40,860 nt of DNA, taken from contig JAFZEQ010000027.1 in NCBI GenBank assembly GCA_017560605.1, positions 1-40,860 on the forward strand, read 5' to 3'. Made by a program: the position numbers and the translations under genes. Below the pieces are notes generated by a model. It made no database searches, was not told the DNA's origin, and saw nothing but the letters and a program-made list of their open reading frames with translations. Source of the stretch: Paludibacteraceae bacterium (GTDB taxonomy: Bacteria; Bacteroidota; Bacteroidia; Bacteroidales; Paludibacteraceae). Below, piece by piece: positions 36,023 through 40,860 of this stretch (within the stretch, counting starts at the first letter, position 1; the number at the start of each line of letters is the position of its first letter).

Positions 36023-37024
36023 ATGAAATCTATCACCATCAAAGACATAGCCAAGGATCTTGGCATATCAGTATCTACCGTTAGTCGCGCTTTGCAGAAC
36101 CACCCTGACATTAGCGAGAACACCAAGGAGTTGGTACGGGCTTGTGCCAAAAAGCTTAATTACAAGCCTAATATTATGGCCAGCAACTTGCGCACTAGCA
36201 AGAACACTACTATTGGTGTCATTCTACCGGAACTGCGCCATCACTTTCTTGCCTCCATACTAGACGGCATCGAGCAAACAGCTAACGAGGCAGGATACCA
36301 TATTGTCATTTGTCAGACGGGCGAGTCTGTAGAAAAAGAGGCACAAAGCATCCAAACACTTATTAATACTCGTGTAGCGGGCATTCTAGCAGGCATCAGC
36401 AAACAAACTAGTTCGCTCAATCACCTGCAAGAAGTTATCAATGCTGATATTCCGCTAGTGCTATATGATCGTCCTTGCCCTTCTCTGCCGTGCGACCAGG
36501 TGGTTTCTGACGATTACGCAGGAGCGTTTAAGGCCGTTGAGTATCTCATACAAACAGGTTGCCAACGCATTATGTATTTCTCATCGCCTATGCAACTAGA
36601 AGTTGCACACCGTCGCTACCAAGGCTGGCGAGACGCTTTACAACGCTATCATATACCTTATGACGATTCGATGATTGTCACCTGTGACTCTCGTGCACAA
36701 GCTATCATCGAAACGCCGAATATACTCAAGAGCAGCAATAAGCCAGATGCTATTTTTTGTGTCAATGATGATTGTGCTTCAGGTGTGCTATATGCAGCAC
36801 ATATCCTAGGGGTCAACATACCTACGGATCTAGCTATATGTGGTTTTTCTAATGCACCTCTGTGCCGCAACACATCGCCTATGCTGACCACAGTTGAGCA
36901 ACACGGCGTAGAGATAGGCAAGCAGGCTATGATACGCTTGCTAAGACGACTAGAAGGTGACGGACACAGAGCAACAACCGAGATGATTCCAACCGATCTT
37001 ATCGTACGCGAAACCACCAAATAA
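36023..37024 (+). CDS. LacI/GalR-family transcriptional regulator
   Basis: 333-residue regulator. The N-terminal helix-turn-helix is SITIKDIAKDLGISVSTVSRAL (residues 3-24) followed by the hinge helix NIMASNLRTSKNTTIGV; the rest is a periplasmic-binding-protein fold ligand domain (about 60-330) ending in a normal TTVEQHGVEIGKQAM segment. Such proteins usually control a neighbouring sugar operon, with the sugar acting as inducer. Here the only neighbour with a sugar-enzyme signature is the isolated GH65 N-terminal domain 22 nt downstream. No operator was identified. Confidence 0.9.
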   Translation: MKSITIKDIAKDLGISVSTVSRALQNHPDISENTKELVRACAKKLNYKPNIMASNLRTSKNTTIGVILPELRHHFLASILDGIEQTANEAGYHIVICQTGESVEKEAQSIQTLINTRVAGILAGISKQTSSLNHLQEVINADIPLVLYDRPCPSLPCDQVVSDDYAGAFKAVEYLIQTGCQRIMYFSSPMQLEVAHRRYQGWRDALQRYHIPYDDSMIVTCDSRAQAIIETPNILKSSNKPDAIFCVNDDCASGVLYAAHILGVNIPTDLAICGFSNAPLCRNTSPMLTTVEQHGVEIGKQAMIRLLRRLEGDGHRATTEMIPTDLIVRETTK

Positions 37025-37046
37025 CCATACTACTCCACCCCGTGCT

Positions 37047-37814
37047 ATGAACGATCTACTACAATATAACAACTGGACCATTGAGCAAAACACTTGGGCA
37101 CCAGAACAGGAAGAAGATATTCAACAAAAGCTCACCTTCTCCAATGGATACATCTGCCAAACGGCTCACTTTGAAGAGCACTATTCTGGGGCACAACGCC
37201 TATGTACATATATCGATGGTATTGAACATCCTATACTCAACCTATCATCCATCTCGATACGATTACATGACGAACGCCTTGATATGGCTACATTGCAGAT
37301 AAGCCAGTTTCACCGTTGTTTACATAAGAATCAACCGTCACTCGAACGCCACTTTACAGCAACCTCACCCAAAGGTGCAACCTTACAGGTAAAAGCCAAA
37401 CGCCACCTACTTCCACAAAAAGAGGCTATACTTATCGAGTACGAGATAACTTCGGTCAACTACAAAGGTCCTATTTCGTTTTTGTCTATGCTAGGTGCTA
37501 ACGAGGAGAAGATAGACTGGTATCCACTAATGAACCACATAGGCCAAGACCATTGCTGGCTATGGTTGCAGATGCACGAGATTAACATACAGCTGTGCTG
37601 TGCTATGAAATGGAGTGTTTTGTCCAATGGAAGCCCACTCATACAGCGTCCTATCAAAATCGAGAAACAACATACCATAGGTTACTCACAAATCACATCT
37701 ATCAAACCAGGCGACACCTGCGTATTGCAAAAGCAAGTGGTAGTTATGGACTCTCGCACACACGATACAGAACAACTCATCAACGATACAGTAGAATGCT
37801 TGACAAACTTGTAA
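37047..37814 (+). CDS. Isolated GH65 N-terminal domain protein
   Basis: 255-residue protein that resembles only the N-terminal beta-sandwich of glycoside hydrolase family 65 (maltose, kojibiose and trehalose phosphorylases): WTIEQNTWAPEQEEDIQQKL, then FSNGYICQTAHFEE and TYIDGIE near the start. GH65 enzymes run to about 750-800 residues; the (alpha/alpha)6 catalytic domain with its Glu and phosphate site is absent, and the gene ends inside the start of ruvC (19-bp overlap). The frame is clean and codon use ordinary, so it is either a domain retained for sugar binding or regulation, or a remnant of a decayed locus. The LacI gene upstream supports a sugar link. Confidence 0.65.
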   Translation: MNDLLQYNNWTIEQNTWAPEQEEDIQQKLTFSNGYICQTAHFEEHYSGAQRLCTYIDGIEHPILNLSSISIRLHDERLDMATLQISQFHRCLHKNQPSLERHFTATSPKGATLQVKAKRHLLPQKEAILIEYEITSVNYKGPISFLSMLGANEEKIDWYPLMNHIGQDHCWLWLQMHEINIQLCCAMKWSVLSNGSPLIQRPIKIEKQHTIGYSQITSIKPGDTCVLQKQVVVMDSRTHDTEQLINDTVECLTNL

Positions 37815-38425
37815 AAGAACATATTATCCTAGGCATTGACCCCGGTACATTGTATATGGGTTATGCTCTGTTGCACACTTCGGGTAGCCAAGTGGAGATT
37901 CTGGACATGGGAACCTATGATGTACACAAGATAGAGGATCAATATGCACGCTTGCAAAAGGAGTTCTTTTTTATACAAGAACTCATCGACAAGTACCACC
38001 CTACCGTACTGGCTATCGAGTCGCAATTTGTTGACAAGAATCCACAAACGATGATTAAGATCGTCCATGCGCAAGGTGTAGCTATTGCAGCAGCATTGTC
38101 CAAGGATGTGCCTATACAAGAGTACTCGCCTATGAAGGTCAAGATGGCTATCACTGGCAATGGTCACTCGGACAAACACCAGGTAGCAGATATGCTCCAA
38201 CGCTTTCTACATATACCAGTAGAGAAGATGCCCAAGAAACTAGACGCTACGGATGCCTTAGGCATAGCCTACTGCCATTACCTGCAATTGGGTATGCCTC
38301 TCAAAGCGAAAGGAGCCAAAAACTGGACAAGCTTTGCCAAACAAAAAGGACTAGTAGACAAACAGTTAACCGGACCTAACGCTAAACTGCAAGCCGCCCT
38401 GATGATGGCCAAGAAAAAGAAATAA
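37796..38425 (+). CDS. ruvC: Holliday junction endonuclease RuvC
   Basis: 209-residue nuclease that resolves Holliday junctions moved by RuvAB. The start is the ATG at 37796 (MLDKLVKEHIILGIDPGT); the frame is open further upstream to 37595, but that sequence is an out-of-frame reading of the GH65 gene. The four catalytic acids are Asp15 (GIDPGT), Glu75 (AIESQF), Asp150 and Asp153 (LDATDALG). The C-terminus carries an extra Lys-rich tail (NAKLQAALMMAKKKK). It overlaps the GH65 domain gene by 19 bp. No terminator was seen between it and the ferredoxin promoter. Confidence 0.95.
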   Translation: MLDKLVKEHIILGIDPGTLYMGYALLHTSGSQVEILDMGTYDVHKIEDQYARLQKEFFFIQELIDKYHPTVLAIESQFVDKNPQTMIKIVHAQGVAIAAALSKDVPIQEYSPMKVKMAITGNGHSDKHQVADMLQRFLHIPVEKMPKKLDATDALGIAYCHYLQLGMPLKAKGAKNWTSFAKQKGLVDKQLTGPNAKLQAALMMAKKKK

Positions 38426-38457
38426 AGATAAAAAATTAAAAAAATCGTTACCGAATA

Positions 38458-38489
38458 TTTGTTTTTTTCATTTTTTTGTTGTACCTTTG
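38458..38489 (+). promoter_or_regulatory. Promoter of the ferredoxin gene
   Basis: TTTG at 38458-38461 and TACCTTTG at 38482-38489, 20-bp spacer. The predicted start is near 38496, giving a leader of about 78 nt. The start falls at the base of an inverted repeat (38497-38528). Confidence 0.83.
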
Positions 38490-38496
38490 CACAGGC

Positions 38497-38528
38497 TTTT
38501 AGAACATCAGTTTTCTGAATATCTAAAA
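38497..38528 (+). promoter_or_regulatory. Hairpin at the 5' end of the ferredoxin mRNA
   Basis: TTTTAGA at 38497-38503 pairs with TCTAAAA at 38522-38528; inside, CAG (38508-38510) pairs with CTG (38515-38517) around a TTTT loop, with a symmetric 4-nt internal loop. Being at the predicted mRNA 5' end, it could slow 5' decay. It could equally be an operator palindrome. Confidence 0.55.
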
Positions 38529-38573
38529 CATTTGAAACTTATAAAACATTTTTAACTATAAATTATTACAACT

Positions 38574-38741
38574 ATGGCTTATGTAATTTCTGAAGATTGT
38601 ATCGCTTGTGGTACATGTCTTGATGAGTGCCCAATGGGTGCTATTTCTGAGGGTGATATCTATGTAATTGACGCTGATGTTTGTACAGATTGCGGTACTT
38701 GCGCAGATGTTTGCCCAAGCAGCGCTATTTCACAAGGTTAA
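38574..38741 (+). CDS. 2[4Fe-4S] ferredoxin, 55 residues
   Basis: Short electron carrier with two clusters: CIACGTCLDECP (residues 9-20) and CTDCGTCADVCP (37-48), each with the C-x2-C-x2-C-x3-CP spacing of clostridial-type ferredoxins. The protein starts MAYVISEDCI and is acidic, with few charged Lys or Arg, typical of low-potential ferredoxins in anaerobes. It probably serves pyruvate:ferredoxin oxidoreductase, hydrogenase or Rnf, none of which is in the window. A consensus promoter, a 5' hairpin, and a strong terminator 26 nt after the stop make it a single-gene transcript, likely highly expressed. Confidence 0.95.
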   Translation: MAYVISEDCIACGTCLDECPMGAISEGDIYVIDADVCTDCGTCADVCPSSAISQG

Positions 38742-38766
38742 TTAAGCGCAATGCATTTTGCATAAC

Positions 38767-38791
38767 AAAGGCTCCCGATGGGAGCCTTTTT
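38767..38791 (+). terminator. Strong terminator after the ferredoxin
   Basis: Perfect 10-bp inverted repeat (AAAGGCTCCC/GGGAGCCTTT), 3-nt GAT loop and T-run, 26 nt after the stop. lpxB ends 21 nt further on the other strand, so the A/T-flanked stem may terminate both. Confidence 0.93.
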
Positions 38792-38811
38792 GTTTGTCTG
38801 TATTATTCCGA

Positions 38812-39927
38812 TTAACCGATAAACTCCGCAGCACCTTCTGCTGCTGATCGTTCGCCTAGGATCTGCCATATAGCCTCGTACTCCATCTTCATTTTTGCAC
38901 GGTAAGGCTCGTCTTCAACCAGTCGTCTAAGCTCTTGTTCTACATTCTCCTGTGTAAAGCGACTAGCCACTAGTTCCTGTATCACCTCTTTATCTGGAAT
39001 GATGTTTACCAGTGTAAAATGCTTGATGCTAAACATTATAGGTTTCAACAGTTTCTCCAAATATTTGCTTCCAGCCACATAGTACACGGCTGTTTGCGGA
39101 CAACCTATCAGGGCTGTCTCCAGCGTAGCCGTACCCGAGTTTACCACCGCAGCATGTGCCTGTGCTAACAAAGTGTATGTATCTCTTGTCAACTGTTCAT
39201 CTTGCAAGTAAGGCGCATAGAATGCATCATCTACGCCTGGCGCAGCAGTCACTACAATACGATATTTATCGCCTACTACGCGTCTTGCCGCAGCAAGCAT
39301 AGTGGGCAAACATTTGCTAATCTCGCTCTTGCGCGAACCTGGCAGGATGGCAATCACTTCTTTGCCACTAGCCTCTTGGCCTGTTAGATCTAGTTCGCTG
39401 ACCGCCTTTTGCCTCCAAGTGCGAATACTATCCGCTACCGGATTACCCACATACTCACATTTGTAGCCATATTGGGCAAAAAAAGCTGGTTCAAACGGAA
39501 ATATTCCTAGCACCTTGTCTGATAGCTGGGCTATCTTGTGCACACGCCACTTTTTCCAAGCCCACACTTTAGGCGGAATATAATATACAATACGCGTAGC
39601 AGGTAGATGTTTTTTGCAGTATTTAGCTATTTTTAGATTAAAGCTAGGATAGTCTACTAAAACCAGTACATCAGGTTGTTCGTCTAACAAAGCTTGTTTA
39701 GCAATACGGAAGTTGCGTTTGATCTTGTCTAGGTTCTGCAGTACCGCCACAAACCCCATATAGGCCATATCACGATAGTCTACATATAGCTTGCAGCCTT
39801 GTGCACGCATCTTGTCACCTCCTAGACCTACGAACATAGGTTGATGGTCACGCATCTTCAATGCAGCCATCAGATTAGCCGCATGCAAGTCTCCTGAAGC
39901 TTCTCCTGCTATAAAAAAATACTTCAT
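38812..39927 (-). CDS. lpxB: Lipid-A-disaccharide synthase LpxB
   Basis: GT19 glycosyltransferase of the inner-membrane face that joins UDP-diacylglucosamine to lipid X to make the lipid A disaccharide. 371 residues. Family hallmarks are FFIAGEASGDLHAANLM near 4-20, FVGLGGDKM, LVLVDYPSFNLKIAKYCKK, RIVYYIPPKVWAWKKWRVHKI, CEYVGNPVADSI, IAILPGSRKSEI, and the C-terminal AAVVNSGTATLETAL and PQTAVYYV. It is the last gene of the minus-strand run surE-(95-residue protein)-lpxB. The spacing to the upstream gene (137 bp) is large and holds a repeat. Confidence 0.97.
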   Translation of the reverse strand: MKYFFIAGEASGDLHAANLMAALKMRDHQPMFVGLGGDKMRAQGCKLYVDYRDMAYMGFVAVLQNLDKIKRNFRIAKQALLDEQPDVLVLVDYPSFNLKIAKYCKKHLPATRIVYYIPPKVWAWKKWRVHKIAQLSDKVLGIFPFEPAFFAQYGYKCEYVGNPVADSIRTWRQKAVSELDLTGQEASGKEVIAILPGSRKSEISKCLPTMLAAARRVVGDKYRIVVTAAPGVDDAFYAPYLQDEQLTRDTYTLLAQAHAAVVNSGTATLETALIGCPQTAVYYVAGSKYLEKLLKPIMFSIKHFTLVNIIPDKEVIQELVASRFTQENVEQELRRLVEDEPYRAKMKMEYEAIWQILGERSAAEGAAEFIG

Positions 39928-39936
39928 AATTATATA

Positions 39937-40021
39937 GATCGTTCACTGCGTTCACTTGTAGATCACTTTATTGTAAATCATCCGCGATGCTCACTGTAGA
40001 GCGCTTACTGCGTTCGCTGTA
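39937..40021. repeat. Degenerate intergenic repeats upstream of lpxB
   Basis: Two related segments in the lpxB upstream gap, 39937-39960 and 39999-40021, share the core ACTGCGTTC with similar flanks (GATCGTTC and GAGCGCTT; CACTTGTA and GCTGTA). A more diverged GATC...CACTGTA piece lies between. The set looks like a short interspersed intergenic repeat. The rest of the 137-bp gap shows no promoter box. Confidence 0.6.
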
Positions 40022-40064
40022 TTTTCCAACGAGTCTACAGCCCATAGGGCGATCTTCAAACTAA

Positions 40065-40352
40065 TTACACTATCAACCCAAAACAAGCTATCAAATATGG
40101 TGCAGCGCCTATAAAAAGGCCTTTAGCCAGTCGCCACAAATCTAGGGTGTAAAACACAAAGACGAAGGCCAGATTAGGAAAAATACCTATTTGACATATA
40201 TTACCTATTATCGGACGCACCTGCTCCCAGTTAAACACTTCAAATGTGTACCACAGATTAAAGCGTTCGACATAGACATACCCTACTAGTGCTGGCAATG
40301 CCAAGCCTAGTAGTATGCCTATCCAATATTTATCTAGCTTTGTTTTCATCAC
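40065..40352 (-). CDS. Small membrane protein between surE and lpxB
   Basis: 95-residue protein with three hydrophobic segments (about 9-28, 51-70 and 76-94) and no motif that I recognise. It starts MMKTKLDKYWIGILLG. The ATG overlaps the surE stop (ATGA), so it is translationally coupled. Proteins of this size occur beside surE/lpxB in Bacteroidota. Context suggests a link to envelope or lipid A work, but no function can be assigned. Confidence 0.7.
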   Translation of the reverse strand: MMKTKLDKYWIGILLGLALPALVGYVYVERFNLWYTFEVFNWEQVRPIIGNICQIGIFPNLAFVFVFYTLDLWRLAKGLFIGAAPYLIACFGLIV

Positions 40353-40860
40353 ACCAACTCATTGGCGGTTTGATCCACCGAACAAGGATGCACGCTCAAG
40401 TAGTGGTTGTTCATTGCCCAGTGGTCGGTGTCATTAGCTTCTGGTTCGATATTGATAAACTCGCCGCCCAGTTTGAAGCAAGCTTCGCCATTCTCGTCAA
40501 CGGTAGGTATCATCTCCTTGGTCCAATAGCCACGACATTGGCGTGTCCATTTTATTCCTACTAGCTCACCCACAGGCGCGTTGACATTGTAGCATACACC
40601 ATAAGGTTTCTTCTCCTCTAATAGATGTTTTGTGAGTTCTAGGATATACTTCTCCATATGACTAAAATCAGCCTCTGGACTATGGTCATCAATAGAAAAA
40701 CCAATTGAAGGTATACCATGCTCAGCACCTACAAAACAAGCACCCATAGTGCCTGAGTAGATGACATTGATACCTGCATTAGAGCCATGATTGATACCGC
40801 TGACCAATAGGTCGATCTTACTGCTATCGCCTTCACAAACCACATCGATAGCTAGTTTCA
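40349..40860 (-). CDS. surE: 5'/3'-nucleotidase SurE, 5' end outside window
   Basis: C-terminal part of the stationary-phase survival nucleotidase, which removes phosphate from nucleoside monophosphates. About 170 of roughly 250 residues are visible; the frame is open to the right edge, where it reads KLAIDVVCEG, so the GTG near 40843 is internal. The metal-binding SGINHGSNAGINVIYSGTMGA segment is clear, and GIPSIGFSID and YGVCYNVNAP match the family. The N-terminal DDG motif is beyond the edge. It heads the surE-(95-residue protein)-lpxB run. Confidence 0.94.
   Translation of the reverse strand, partial: KLAIDVVCEGDSSKIDLLVSGINHGSNAGINVIYSGTMGACFVGAEHGIPSIGFSIDDHSPEADFSHMEKYILELTKHLLEEKKPYGVCYNVNAPVGELVGIKWTRQCRGYWTKEMIPTVDENGEACFKLGGEFINIEPEANDTDHWAMNNHYLSVHPCSVDQTANELV

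Noticed and set aside
37595..37795. A longer reading frame in front of ruvC
   Set aside because: It overlaps the GH65-like gene in another frame and shows no RuvC features; the ATG at 37796 fits the family start exactly.
38812..39927. Possible toxin-antitoxin or defence system near the right edge
   Set aside because: The genes there are lpxB, a small membrane protein and surE; no toxin, nuclease or antitoxin features were found.

Overview
The window is a gene-dense piece of a Bacteroidota chromosome, most likely order Bacteroidales. Supporting evidence: a complete type IX secretion core (porP-gldK-gldL-gldM-gldN), an EF-G2-type translation factor known from Bacteroides, DUF3098 and DUF2795 proteins typical of the phylum, Bacteroidota promoters (TTTG, 19-20 bp, TAnnTTTG) before several genes, and few visible Shine-Dalgarno sequences. 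No rRNA, tRNA, CRISPR array, transposase or prophage gene was seen. The genus cannot be fixed by eye.

Layout. (1) 1-6970, plus strand: the end of exodeoxyribonuclease III, then a cell-envelope polysaccharide cluster: lptB, a Kelch lipoprotein, a Wzi-type outer-membrane barrel, a glycosyltransferase, a glycosyltransferase fused to a lipopolysaccharide-kinase domain, and an O-antigen ligase/polymerase. Most of these genes overlap or nearly touch. (2) 6942-16534, minus strand: a Thr-rich repeat lipoprotein with its promoter, hflX, a GldA-like ABC ATPase, ruvB and a YjjG-type phosphatase; then grpE, dnaJ and a large outer-membrane barrel. (3) 16642-23436, minus strand: ftsX, DUF3098, uppP, truB, queA, ung and an unusually short polA, closed by a strong terminator. 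(4) 23459-29705, minus strand: the type IX secretion operon, headed by a small acidic DUF2795 protein that has its own promoter. (5) 29724-32920: a divergent pair of promoters drives a methyltransferase plus cobalamin adenosyltransferase leftwards, and an SpmA/SpmB-type membrane protein plus ybeY rightwards. (6) 33020-38791, plus strand: fusA2 (EF-G2), a DivIC-like protein, an unlisted 52-residue membrane protein, a LacI regulator, an isolated GH65 N-terminal domain, ruvC, and an unlisted 55-residue ferredoxin. (7) 38812-40860, minus strand: surE (cut by the window end), a small membrane protein and lpxB.

How the genes work together: much of the window builds or serves the outer membrane. LpxB makes lipid A, LptB powers LPS export, the glycosyltransferases and ligase extend or attach saccharide, UppP recycles the lipid carrier, and PorP/GldKLMN form the type IX secretion trunk and motor. 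The rest is DNA repair (Xth, RuvB, RuvC, Ung, PolA), RNA modification and processing (TruB, QueA, YbeY), translation (EF-G2, HflX) and protein folding (DnaJ, GrpE).

The most notable points are: a PolA without a recognisable 3'-5' proofreading domain, with an 11-bp tandem repeat where that domain should be; an EF-G2 lacking the catalytic histidine; the glycosyltransferase-kinase fusion; a freestanding GH65 N-terminal domain behind a LacI regulator; a tiny GldL-N-like membrane protein; and interlocked divergent promoters whose ATGs lie only 8 nt from the -7 boxes. I did not find a clearly new multi-gene system.
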